Assembly (NCBI GenBank): GCA_015487975.1
Contig: WFOS01000072.1
Location: 1-55,101 of the forward strand
DNA: 55,101 nt
Direction of reading: 5' to 3'
Source: Ardenticatena sp.
GTDB taxonomy: Bacteria > Chloroflexota > Anaerolineae > Ardenticatenales > Ardenticatenaceae
The translations under genes were made by a program, and so were the position numbers. The notes under the pieces were generated by a model, which did not search any database, was not told the DNA's origin, and saw only the letters and a program-made list of their open reading frames with translations. This document shows, piece after piece, positions 45,245 through 55,101 of the stretch (its first letter is position 1; each line of letters begins with the position of its first letter).

Positions 45245-46752
45245 TATGGGCGGCGGCGTGTTTTGGGAACGAAAATTTCGGCGGGCAGGTTGAATCCATG
45301 CGCTTCGAGCCGTGGCGTGAAGTGAGGGCGCACGCCTGTGGGCTCGAAAGCGCCTTCCACCTTGTTGGTTTCGCTGTTGTAGCCGCGTTCCACAAAGCGG
45401 AAAATGTCTTGCATGACGATGGTGTCGCCTTCCATCCCCTGCACTTCGCTAATCTGGATGATTTTCCGGGACCCATCACGCAGACGAGCAGTTTGCACGA
45501 CCAGATCGATGGCGCTGGCGATTTGCTCACGGATGACGCTCAGCGGCATTTCCATGCCCGCCATGAGGCACATGGTTTCCAGGCGGGCCAGACAGTCGCG
45601 TGGTGTGTTCGCGTGCAGCGTGGTGAGTGAGCCATCGTGCCCCGTGTTCATCGCTTGCAGCATGTCCAGCGCTTCGCCACCGCGGCATTCACCAACGACG
45701 ATGCGCTCGGGGCGCATACGCAATGAGTTGATGACGAGGTCGCGGATGGTGACGGCACGCCCACTGCCGTCTGGTTCAGCGGGCTTGGTTTCAAGGCGCA
45801 CCACGTGCCGCTGCTGCAATTGGAGTTCGGCAGAGTCTTCGATGGTAACGATGCGTTCTCCTTCGGGAATGAAACTACTGAGAATGTTGAGGAGCGTTGT
45901 CTTTCCCGAACCAGTCCCACCACTGACAACGATGTTGAGACGTGAAACCACACACGCACGCAAAAATTCGGCCATGGCGGGTGTCAACGAACCGAATTTG
46001 ATGAGGTCGCGAATGGTGAATTTTTCTTTGCTGAATTTGCGAATGGTGATGGTGGGGCCGTCAATCGCACAAGGGGGGATGATGGCGTTGACACGGCTCC
46101 CATCGGGCAGGCGGGCATCGACCATCGGCCAGCGGCGATCGATACGGCGTCCGAGCGGGCGCACGATGCGGTCGATGATACGTAACACATGGTCGTCGTT
46201 GCGGAATTTGATGTTCGTTTCGATGAGTTTACCCTTCTTTTCGATGAAGACCTGATAAGGTCCATTGACCATGATTTCGCTCACGTCGGGGTCGCGTAAA
46301 AGGGGCTCGATTGGGCCAAACCCCAACAACTCATCCAGAACTTCCTGGTAAAGCTGCTTTTGTTCTTGCAGAGTCAGCGACACATTGCCATGGCGATAGA
46401 GTTCCTGGAACCGTTCCTGGATGATACGCCGCACTTCAGGTGTGTCTTCCAGGGTGATATGTTCCAGGCTGACCATGAGCTGGTCGATCATCCAATCGCG
46501 CAATTCATTGCGGCGCTGACGTGCCAGTTCTTCGACACTCGCTTCGACTTCGCTTTCTTCGAAGACCATACCGCGCAAGGGGGATTCCTCTGGACGCACG
46601 TCTTCCTGGCGCACGGGGGCGTCTTCGGTCAAGCCGAGCAAACTTCGAATATCCTCTTTTTTGTGTTTGGGGGCGTTCGATGCCGCATCGGCTTGCTCAT
46701 TGTTTTTCCGTGGGCGGTTCGGGTTGTTTTGCATGCGGCGCAACAGGGACAT
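45241..46752 (-). CDS. CpaF/TadA-type secretion ATPase
   Basis: This 503-residue type II/IV secretion ATPase of the CpaF branch is a cytosolic hexameric motor for Tad/Flp-type pili or related secretion. Residues 1-130 are family-variable and charged. The N-terminal CpaF domain contains LDELLGFGPIEPLLRDPDVS and IMVNGPYQVFIEKKGKL. Walker A is SGGTGSGKTTLLN (about 280), Walker B RIVVGECRGGEALDML, followed by the His box (HDGSLTTLHANTPRD). All catalytic motifs are intact. No TadB/TadC genes are adjacent. The AAA ATPase gene lies 21 bases upstream. Confidence 0.93.
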   Translation of the reverse strand: MSLLRRMQNNPNRPRKNNEQADAASNAPKHKKEDIRSLLGLTEDAPVRQEDVRPEESPLRGMVFEESEVEASVEELARQRRNELRDWMIDQLMVSLEHITLEDTPEVRRIIQERFQELYRHGNVSLTLQEQKQLYQEVLDELLGFGPIEPLLRDPDVSEIMVNGPYQVFIEKKGKLIETNIKFRNDDHVLRIIDRIVRPLGRRIDRRWPMVDARLPDGSRVNAIIPPCAIDGPTITIRKFSKEKFTIRDLIKFGSLTPAMAEFLRACVVSRLNIVVSGGTGSGKTTLLNILSSFIPEGERIVTIEDSAELQLQQRHVVRLETKPAEPDGSGRAVTIRDLVINSLRMRPERIVVGECRGGEALDMLQAMNTGHDGSLTTLHANTPRDCLARLETMCLMAGMEMPLSVIREQIASAIDLVVQTARLRDGSRKIIQISEVQGMEGDTIVMQDIFRFVERGYNSETNKVEGAFEPTGVRPHFTPRLEAHGFNLPAEIFVPKTRRRPY

Positions 46753-46773
46753 AGGAAACTCCTCTCTTTACCA

Positions 46774-48162
46774 CTAAAACTCAACGAAGTAGGCATCGCA
46801 CGCCTGATCAATCATCTCTTTGGTCATGGCAGGACGGATACCACGGTATGCGGCAATGTCCAGAATTTGGTCTACCAAGTCGCGCGGGTGCGCAGATTTG
46901 AGCTCTCGTTTTTGCTTGATGTAATATTCGCGCAGCAGGTACACGAACACCTTCTGGTTGAATTCAATGCCTTTGGCGGCGCAAACACGGCGGAAAATTT
47001 CGTAGAACTGGCGGTCGGTTGGATTGGGGATTTCCAGTTTGTGCCGCAGACGGCGCAAGAATGCCTCATCCACAAGGTCTTTGGGGTCGAGATTGGTGCT
47101 GAACACGATGAACGTTTCAAACGGAATTTCGATCTTCATCCCATTTTGCAGCGTCAAAAAGTCAATGCGCAATTCGAGCGGCACAATCCAGCGGTTGAGC
47201 AAATCCTGGGGGCGCATTTGTTGGCGCCCAAAGTCATCCACCAGGAAGAGTCCCCCGTTGGCTTTCATTTGCAAAGGCGCTTCATACGTTTTGGAAACAG
47301 GATCGTAGATGAGGTCGAGCATTTCCAGGGTCAATTCCCCACCGACCATCACCGTGGGGCGCTTGATTTTGACCCAACGGCGGTCGACACGTTTGGGTTG
47401 CAAGCCGGCTGTACCGAGTTTGCCGGTTTCGGACTTGCGAAGGTGGTCGGTTTTGGCGCGCAGAGAAGACGTTCCCAGTTTGGATGTCTCTGATGTTTGT
47501 TCCTCTTCCACAGGTTCATGCACAAGTGTATCGAACACCTTGATGATAGATGCCCCAACAGCAATGGCATAGGGGATGTAAATATCCCCTTTCATCATGC
47601 GCGTAATCGAACTGGCGATGGCTGTTTTCCCATTACCTGGTGGTCCATAGAGGAAAAATGAACGCCCTGAATTGACAGCGGGGCCAATGCGGTCGATCGT
47701 TTCAGGAGGAACGACCAGGTGCGAAAGGGCAGCACGTACATCCTCGGGCCCGATGCGGTACTTGTTGGGCTTTTGCTCGACAACGACTTTGCGGTAGGCT
47801 TCGATCGGAACAGGAGCGGGCCCAACATACTGACTGCGTTCCAGTGCTTCACGGGCGCGTTTGATCCCTTTCTCGGCGATGGTGTATTGGAAGCTGCGTT
47901 CGCTAAGGCCACGGCTTCCGGTTACACCTATCAGTTCTTCGCGTTTCAAGAAATCCAAAATGGGCTCGACCACATTGACGAAGGGTAATTTGACGGTATC
48001 GGCAATATCTTGTGCCGTGATTTCGCCAGCAAAGTAAATCACTTTCAACACAAGATCGGTCAAAAACCCCATCGACAGCCCAGTTTCTTCAACCGAACGT
48101 GGCTCTTTGAGAATTTCCCACGCTTCTGGTGATAAATCAACAGGCATTGTTGCCACAGTCAT
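46774..48162 (-). CDS. AAA-type ATPase upstream of CpaF
   Basis: The 462 residues start with a helical/winged-helix-like N-terminal domain (about 10-120, LTDLVLKVIYFAGEITAQDI). An AAA core follows with Walker A FLYGPPGNGKTA, Walker B GGLFLVDDFGRQQ and a sensor region (VFSTNLDPKDLVDEAFLRRL), then a C-terminal lid. An insertion (about residues 217-257, coded around 47390-47510) contains two imperfect copies of SET-[SG]-KLGT. It may remodel or assemble the CpaF-based machine; this is inference. ATG 48162 has AAAGGGAG nine bases upstream; ATG 48189 overlaps the preceding stop (ATGA) and is an alternative. Confidence 0.88.
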   Translation of the reverse strand: MTVATMPVDLSPEAWEILKEPRSVEETGLSMGFLTDLVLKVIYFAGEITAQDIADTVKLPFVNVVEPILDFLKREELIGVTGSRGLSERSFQYTIAEKGIKRAREALERSQYVGPAPVPIEAYRKVVVEQKPNKYRIGPEDVRAALSHLVVPPETIDRIGPAVNSGRSFFLYGPPGNGKTAIASSITRMMKGDIYIPYAIAVGASIIKVFDTLVHEPVEEEQTSETSKLGTSSLRAKTDHLRKSETGKLGTAGLQPKRVDRRWVKIKRPTVMVGGELTLEMLDLIYDPVSKTYEAPLQMKANGGLFLVDDFGRQQMRPQDLLNRWIVPLELRIDFLTLQNGMKIEIPFETFIVFSTNLDPKDLVDEAFLRRLRHKLEIPNPTDRQFYEIFRRVCAAKGIEFNQKVFVYLLREYYIKQKRELKSAHPRDLVDQILDIAAYRGIRPAMTKEMIDQACDAYFVEF

Positions 48163-48185
48163 ACATCCAGGCTCCCTTTTGGTAC

Positions 48186-48539
48186 TCATTCATCGCGCTG
48201 GTCGATGGCTTCGACTGGCGTAATCCAGACGATCTGTTGCTTATTGAGAGAGAGAAAACCGGTAAAAAACGAAACACCATCGTCGGTGGAAACAGTCGCG
48301 TTCGTCAATGCAAGAAAGCCTCGATCCCTATTGTTGACTTCATCGCTGAGACGCTGGTCGAAATGAATGTGCATTTCGCCTTCCACAAGGCCGGCAACTG
48401 TCCGAATGCGGACAAGTAAGGGGCGCGTGGTCACTTTGTCGGTGTAATACTTGCCTTTGGCATCGAAGCGCTTCATAAGCAACCTCTTTTTGCGTTGGTC
48501 ATCATCCTCACGATGTGCATCAGGTGTCTCAAAAGGCAT
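48186..48539 (-). CDS. DUF6812-like small protein
   Basis: This 117-residue soluble protein has a hydrophilic N-terminus, then a compact beta-rich domain (VRIRTVAGLVEGEMHIHFDQ, LSDEVNNRDRGFLALTNATV, QQIVWITPVEAID) that I associate with DUF6812. Function is unknown. It is the first gene of the minus-strand secretion-like operon and overlaps the alternative start of the AAA ATPase. A start at the Met of MKRFDAKGKYY, 21 codons later, is possible. Confidence 0.75.
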   Translation of the reverse strand: MPFETPDAHREDDDQRKKRLLMKRFDAKGKYYTDKVTTRPLLVRIRTVAGLVEGEMHIHFDQRLSDEVNNRDRGFLALTNATVSTDDGVSFFTGFLSLNKQQIVWITPVEAIDQRDE

Positions 48540-48592
48540 ATGCTTGGTGCGCGGGAAGGATTTCGTATTTCCACAAGGTTCTCGCTTCTGCT

Positions 48593-48621
48593 ATCATATG
48601 CCAAGAATGGGTGAAACGCAA
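48593..48621 (-). promoter_or_regulatory. Promoter of the secretion-like operon
   Basis: On the minus strand TTGCGT (48621-48616) and TATGAT (48598-48593) have a 17-base spacer, about 55 bases before the DUF6812-like gene. It is divergent from the GAF kinase at 48733. Confidence 0.65.
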
Positions 48622-48732
48622 TAGGACTTTGGGCGGACATGTGCTGGTCGATTTCTTGCCACTAGTGCATATCTTGGGTAAGTTTGTTTTAACACTTTTC
48701 TGTTCATGTTGACGGAGTGCATACGAGGGCGC

Positions 48733-50388
48733 ATGTTGAATTCAGGCCAATCGGAAACCATTCACTTTACACTTGAAGATTTACGCTGGGTGCTCGAATC
48801 CGAGACCAGCCGTGCCTTGTTACAAACGGGGTTGGATGCGCTTGTACAGCGTATCCCGTCGATTGTAAGCGGCGCGATTCTGCTCAAAATGCCCGCTCGC
48901 CTGTTGCAGGTGCAGAGTGGTGAACTGCCTGCAGAGGAAGCCCATGTGTTTGATGCGTGGCAGCAGGCGTGGCACGAATGGCAATCGGGGGAACGTGCAA
49001 CGTTCGATTTTTCTCCTCCTTCTGACCATTGGACTGTCGTGCCTATGCAGAGTCGTCGCTACAGAGTGGATGGAAGCGCACTCTTTTTTTCCAGCACGCC
49101 ACTCTCGCAGGAAAACTTGCACGTTTTACAAAACCTGCTCAGCATCCTCGCGCACTATGCACACGTCCTCGAAGAAAACCGTGCCGCACGGCGTTATTCG
49201 CAACGTTTGGAATTGCTCTTCGACATTACCCGCGCTTTGACGGAAACCCTCGACTTGCAAGGTGTATTGACTTACACCATGCAGTTGGCGGCAACAGCCA
49301 TGGATGCAGAAGCCGCCAGCTTGTTGCTTGCTGACCCGCAGACAAATGAGCTCTACTTCTATGCCATTCATAGCAGTCAGAAAGACCGCTTGGTGAACAT
49401 GCGTTTGCAAAGCAATCAGGGGATTGTCGGCTGGGTCTATCAAAACGGCGAAGCCGTCATTTGCGATGACCCGGCCAACGACCCTCGGTTCAGTCGCACA
49501 ATCGACGAACGGTCTGGTTTTGTCACCCGCAATATTTTGTGTGTGCCTTTGCAGGTCAAAGGCAAGCGTATCGGCGTGTTGGAAGTGCTCAACAAGCATG
49601 GCGATGAATCCTTCACCGAAGAGGACAAACACTTGCTGATGACACTGGCCGCCGAAGCCGCCATTGCCATCGAAAATGCGCGCCTCTATCAGAACTTGCG
49701 TGAAGAACGCGACCGCATCATGCGCATTCAGGAAGATGTGCGGCGCGAGTTGGCCCGCACGTTGCATGATACAACCGTGCAATTGCTTTCCTCTATCGTG
49801 ATGAGTGTGGGGCATGCGCAAAAACTGTACGAACGCGCCCCTGAAATGCTTCCAGATGAGTTGCGCCACATCGAAGATCTGGCGCAACGTGCCATGCTCT
49901 TGACGCGGAAACTCCTCTTTGAATTGCGTCCCGTCGTGCTTGAAACCCGTGGGTTGGGAGCAGCGCTCGAAGCCTATATCCAGCGTCTTGATGAAGTCTC
50001 GCGCACGACGCGCTTCACGCTGGATGTGTGCGAAGAACTGCCTGATCTCCCCCAGCATGTGGCGCAAACGATCTTTGCGATCGTGCAGGAAGCGATCAAC
50101 AATGCCATCAAACATGCTGAGGCAACCACGATCCATGTGCAGGTTGATTGCACGGCAACTGGGCTGGAAGTACTGGTTGAAGACGATGGCAAAGGGTTCG
50201 ATTTGAAAAAGGTGCAACAGGCATACGATCTCTCTGGCAGTTTGGGCTTGATCAACATGTACGAACGCGCTAATCTCATCGAGGCGAGTATCACCATCGA
50301 AAGCGAGATTGGGCAGGGAACCCGTGTTCGCCTCGTTCTCCCGTATGAATCACTTGACCGACTTCGTGCTATTGCGGAAAATAGGTGA
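48733..50388 (+). CDS. GAF-containing HisKA_3 (NarL-type) histidine kinase
   Basis: The 551 residues contain an N-terminal GAF-like region of low similarity (about 15-140), a clear GAF domain (about 165-315, GVLTYTMQLAATAMDAEAAS; GIVGWVYQNGEAVICDD), the HisKA_3 helix RRELARTLHDTTVQLLSSIV and a HATPase_c domain (NNAIKHAEATT; VLVEDDGKGFD; GSLGLINMYERA). No membrane segment is present. No response regulator is adjacent. GAGGGCGC supports ATG 48733, while ATG 48706 is an alternative. It is divergent from the secretion-like operon and is followed by a TPR gene. Confidence 0.9.
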   Translation: MLNSGQSETIHFTLEDLRWVLESETSRALLQTGLDALVQRIPSIVSGAILLKMPARLLQVQSGELPAEEAHVFDAWQQAWHEWQSGERATFDFSPPSDHWTVVPMQSRRYRVDGSALFFSSTPLSQENLHVLQNLLSILAHYAHVLEENRAARRYSQRLELLFDITRALTETLDLQGVLTYTMQLAATAMDAEAASLLLADPQTNELYFYAIHSSQKDRLVNMRLQSNQGIVGWVYQNGEAVICDDPANDPRFSRTIDERSGFVTRNILCVPLQVKGKRIGVLEVLNKHGDESFTEEDKHLLMTLAAEAAIAIENARLYQNLREERDRIMRIQEDVRRELARTLHDTTVQLLSSIVMSVGHAQKLYERAPEMLPDELRHIEDLAQRAMLLTRKLLFELRPVVLETRGLGAALEAYIQRLDEVSRTTRFTLDVCEELPDLPQHVAQTIFAIVQEAINNAIKHAEATTIHVQVDCTATGLEVLVEDDGKGFDLKKVQQAYDLSGSLGLINMYERANLIEASITIESEIGQGTRVRLVLPYESLDRLRAIAENR

Positions 50389-50420
50389 TAGAGAGCACCA
50401 CGAAACCGAAGGAGCCAGAC

Positions 50421-50951
50421 ATGACCCCAGATACATTGAGTGCCCACGGGCAGGCTGCTTATGATGCCGAGGATTACGAAACTGCGATTGCGGCGTTTCG
50501 CCAGGCACGCCAGGTTTGGCGTGAAATGGGCGACCCCTTTGGTGAAGCACAGGCCGCTATGGACGAAGGGCGGGCTCATGCGCGGTTTGGCAATATCGAG
50601 GCCGCCATCGAGGCGTTACAGGACGCCCTCAAACTCTTCAAGGAATGCGATGCGCTGGAAGAACAAGCCGCTGTGGCCATGCAACTTGGGCAGTTGATGG
50701 TCCAGCGTGGTGAGTACAAACAAGCCGCTGATTTGCTGGCATATGCCGCCCAAATGTTCGATGAACTGGATGATGTCGAGCAGGCGAATGAAGTCCTGGC
50801 AACGCTGGAAGAAGCCTTTGGGCAACAGGGGGATTGGCTCAACCGTCTCATTGTACGCTACTACTTGATGCGCCGTACAGGCGAAGATGTCTCGTTCTCG
50901 GCTCGCCTGCTTGGGCTTTTCTTGCGTCTTGTGGGGGTGCGTTTGGCTTGA
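50421..50951 (+). CDS. TPR-repeat protein
   Basis: The 176 residues form about three to four tetratricopeptide-like helix pairs (HGQAAYDAEDYETAIAAFRQ; AMDEGRAHARFGNIEAAIEA; QLGQLMVQRGEYKQAADLLA) ending in a short hydrophobic tail (RLLGLFLRLVGVRLA), possibly membrane-associating. Such proteins mediate protein contacts. GAAGGAG supports ATG 50421. It lies 32 bases after the GAF kinase and is the last gene before a strong terminator. Confidence 0.85.
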   Translation: MTPDTLSAHGQAAYDAEDYETAIAAFRQARQVWREMGDPFGEAQAAMDEGRAHARFGNIEAAIEALQDALKLFKECDALEEQAAVAMQLGQLMVQRGEYKQAADLLAYAAQMFDELDDVEQANEVLATLEEAFGQQGDWLNRLIVRYYLMRRTGEDVSFSARLLGLFLRLVGVRLA

Positions 50952-50973
50952 TTGCTTGTGTCATTTGAGCAGC

Positions 50974-51009
50974 AAAAAACGGGCAAGCCGCGCGGCTCGC
51001 CCGTTTTTT
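50974..51009. terminator. Strong bidirectional terminator
   Basis: A long GC-rich stem (50974-50990 with 50991-51009, one A-C mismatch) is flanked by AAAAAA on the left and TTTTTT on the right. It lies between the convergent TPR gene and valS and should stop both. Confidence 0.92.
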
Positions 51010-51029
51010 GTACTGGGGACATTGGAGGG

Positions 51030-53729
<2,700 letters not shown>

Positions 53730-53751
53730 GGTTTTCCTCCAATTTTGGGTT

Positions 53752-54486
53752 TCACTGATCGGGTGTTCGGCGTGTGGGGCGAAGCACCCACCAGCGTTCT
53801 GTTTCCATGGTGATTTCTTCCAGAATGGACCAGCCTGTTTCGGCGAACAGCTGTTCCGCTTCGTGCCGGAACAGCGCTTCGTAGAGCATTTCGCGCACCT
53901 CAACCTGCCACTTGTTGTAGCCAAACGAAACGTAGAAATGTGAACAGTGCGCCATGCGCTCGTCGGTGTATTCCCACGCTTCGAACATGAAGAGGCGCGA
54001 GCCGTTGATGCGCGTTGTCTGTCGGGCGATGAATGTTTCGCGATGACGCATGTGGCGTTCCCAATCGCGTAACCCCACGACCAGCAACCCCCCGTTGCGC
54101 ACCACGTCATGCAGGTTGTGAAGGGTGCGTGCCGCGGCATGCCTGCCCACCAACGCCAGCGCGTCGTCTAGCAACAGTACCATGTCGAAAGGCGCGCCTG
54201 GTACATGCGTCAGCCGTGCCACGCCCACACGGTAGAGCCCCACAGCTACCTCGCTGGCACGAATGACCCGTGCGGCTGTCTCGAATCGCCATTCGTCCTG
54301 TTCGGCTGCTTGCACGTACAGGCCAGCGCGTGCCAGTGCGACCGCGCGGTGCGCCACACCAGCATGACCATCCAGCACGTGTTGCCCGCCGTGCGCACGA
54401 GCAATGGCCACCAGGCGATGTGCTGCCAGGTCGGCTTCTGTGTCATCGTGTGTGTACAGGTTTTGCCAGAAAGGTCGTGGCCACAT
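53752..54486 (-). CDS. SAM-dependent methyltransferase-like protein
   Basis: The 244 residues have a class I methyltransferase-like layout. A motif I-like loop VLDGHAGVAHRAVALARAG (degenerate glycines) appears around 38-56, FDMVLLLDDALALVG around 103-118, and NLHDVVRNGGLLVVGLRD around 127-144 as motif III region. The C-terminal part (FYVSFGYNKWQVEVREMLYE ... LFAETGW) resembles methyltransferases of the ubiE-like group. The substrate is unknown. CAGGAG supports ATG 54486; a GTG at 54492 is also possible. It is the first gene after the valine-type T-box, so it is expected to be induced together with valS. Confidence 0.7.
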   Translation of the reverse strand: MWPRPFWQNLYTHDDTEADLAAHRLVAIARAHGGQHVLDGHAGVAHRAVALARAGLYVQAAEQDEWRFETAARVIRASEVAVGLYRVGVARLTHVPGAPFDMVLLLDDALALVGRHAAARTLHNLHDVVRNGGLLVVGLRDWERHMRHRETFIARQTTRINGSRLFMFEAWEYTDERMAHCSHFYVSFGYNKWQVEVREMLYEALFRHEAEQLFAETGWSILEEITMETERWWVLRPTRRTPDQ

Positions 54487-54502
54487 AGACACTCCTGCAA
54501 CG

Positions 54503-54755
54503 AAAAACGCCTTCGCCCCTCAGGGACGAAGGCGTTGCCTCCGCGGTACCACCCTGCTTCCGACACAGTTGCTGTGTCGGCGCTCGTGGCGCGATAACGG
54601 GCGCTCCCGGTAGCGGCTACTCCGTTTCACCGCTACGGCTCCCCGGCGACCTTCGGCGGTTCGTGTCGAGGGTGGCTTCCAGCCAACGACCACCCCTCTC
54701 TGGCGACCGTCGCCGCCTACTCCTCCGGTTCACTGCCTTTGCTGCTCCGACTGTA
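54503..54755 (-). promoter_or_regulatory. T-box riboswitch controlling the methyltransferase-valS operon
   Basis: On the minus strand AGGGTGGTACCGCGG (54555-54541) is the T-box core. It is followed by a terminator stem (54535-54507) and a T tract (54507-54503). The upstream ~180 nt fold into GC-rich hairpins; an AGTA near 54722 and a GTC triplet at 54650-54648 are consistent with a valine specifier, but the specifier loop was not folded. Uncharged tRNA-Val should allow transcription of the methyltransferase-like gene and valS. Confidence 0.93.
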
Positions 54756-54761
54756 TATGCG

Positions 54762-54790
54762 AGTATACTCGCCTGCCCCTGCTCTGTCAA
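54762..54790 (-). promoter_or_regulatory. Promoter of the valS T-box operon
   Basis: On the minus strand a perfect TTGACA (54790-54785) and TATACT (54767-54762) are separated by 17 bases, just upstream of the T-box. Confidence 0.85.
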
Positions 54791-54828
54791 TGACACACCA
54801 CAGGTCACCTACGGTGGCAGGCAGTTCT

Positions 54829-55101
54829 CTGGTGATTACCCAAAACGTGGTGGGGGATGGGAAGAGACGAGATGGAGCGTGGAAAAAGCAAGCCAGAGGT
54901 GCCCCAGGCCTCGAAGAGGGCGTGCTGGACGCTCGATTCTGGCTGCGAAACGTCTCGGCTTGGGAGGAAAACCAATGCGCATACGTGGTGGCTGGATGCG
55001 CGAGGTTCACCACCGAGGCCGTGATGGTCGGGTAGCCCCACGTCAGGCGTGCGTGCCTCTCGAGGTGAGGCGGGGTGCGTTTGGATCCCTTGCTCACCCT
55101 A
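54829..55101 (-). repeat. Dispersed repeat, copy C (runs off the right edge)
   Basis: On the minus strand this copy matches the left-edge copy over about 150 bases and copy B at its two ends. It is inverted relative to copies A and B and ends about 40 bases from the valS promoter. It continues beyond the window. Open frames in it are probably fortuitous. Confidence 0.85.

Noticed and set aside
54717-55097. 126-codon minus-strand frame through repeat copy C and the valS promoter
   Set aside because: It runs through the promoter and T-box start, and the repeat copies do not show a coding pattern of substitutions.

Overview
The window looks like a chromosomal segment of a G+C-rich member of the Chloroflexota. 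The best guess is an Ardenticatenia/Anaerolineae-type lineage; the species is not determinable from this sequence alone. Pointers are the giant SdrD-repeat surface protein ending in a YLPL-type tail, several GAF-domain histidine kinases, a DHH-CBS-poly(A)-polymerase fusion, T-box leaders on aminoacyl-tRNA synthetase genes, and a CpaF/PilMNO-like cluster. I saw no rRNA, tRNA, CRISPR array, phage gene or recognisable transposase. About 38 protein genes are supported.

Layout. 1-4.5 kb: a dispersed repeat, mnmE, a beta-propeller/SH3 lipoprotein, a primary-type sigma factor with a consensus promoter, and a LysW-like zinc-ribbon gene overlapping it. 4.7-9.4 kb: a 1559-residue secreted protein with a propeller-like head and ten SdrD B-type repeats, part of which is a recent ~990-bp tandem duplication. 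9.5-12.6 kb: two small membrane proteins (DUF4126- and DUF4013-like), a second repeat copy carrying a near-perfect 35-nt palindrome, and an AmrS-type radical SAM gene. 12.7-16.6 kb: a promoter and T-box leader driving pheS-pheT. 16.6-25.6 kb: recO with a small membrane gene, then a plus-strand run of cinA-type amidase/DUF6504 fusion, leucyl aminopeptidase, gamma-carbonic anhydrase-like protein, fructose-6-phosphate aldolase-like transaldolase, a DUF6391 protein, murA with Asp at the catalytic Cys position, and a GT39-type membrane glycosyltransferase. 25.6-31.6 kb (minus strand): M50 site-2 protease with CBS domains, an orphan amino-acid-type ABC permease, and a double-receiver LuxR-type regulator coupled to a four-GAF histidine kinase whose leader contains an intrinsic terminator. 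32-38.5 kb (plus): a DMT transporter, a HEAT-like protein and the DHH-CBS-PolyA fusion.

38.5-48.5 kb (minus) is the most unusual part: eight codirectional genes encoding a DUF6812-like protein, an AAA ATPase, a CpaF/TadA secretion ATPase, a PilO-like protein fused to TPR and proprotein-convertase P-domain-like modules, PilM-like and PilN-like proteins, a GAF/HisKA_3 kinase and a LysM-M23 lipoprotein. It combines a Tad-type motor with type IV pilus-type alignment proteins, but no pilin, prepilin peptidase, TadB/TadC platform or secretin is present. It may be an uncharacterised envelope-spanning or adhesive machine.

48.7-55.1 kb: a divergent GAF/HisKA_3 kinase with a TPR protein, a strong bidirectional terminator, and a minus-strand operon in which one promoter and one valine-type T-box drive a methyltransferase-like gene followed by valS. 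A third copy of the dispersed repeat lies at the right edge, inverted relative to the copy at the left edge.
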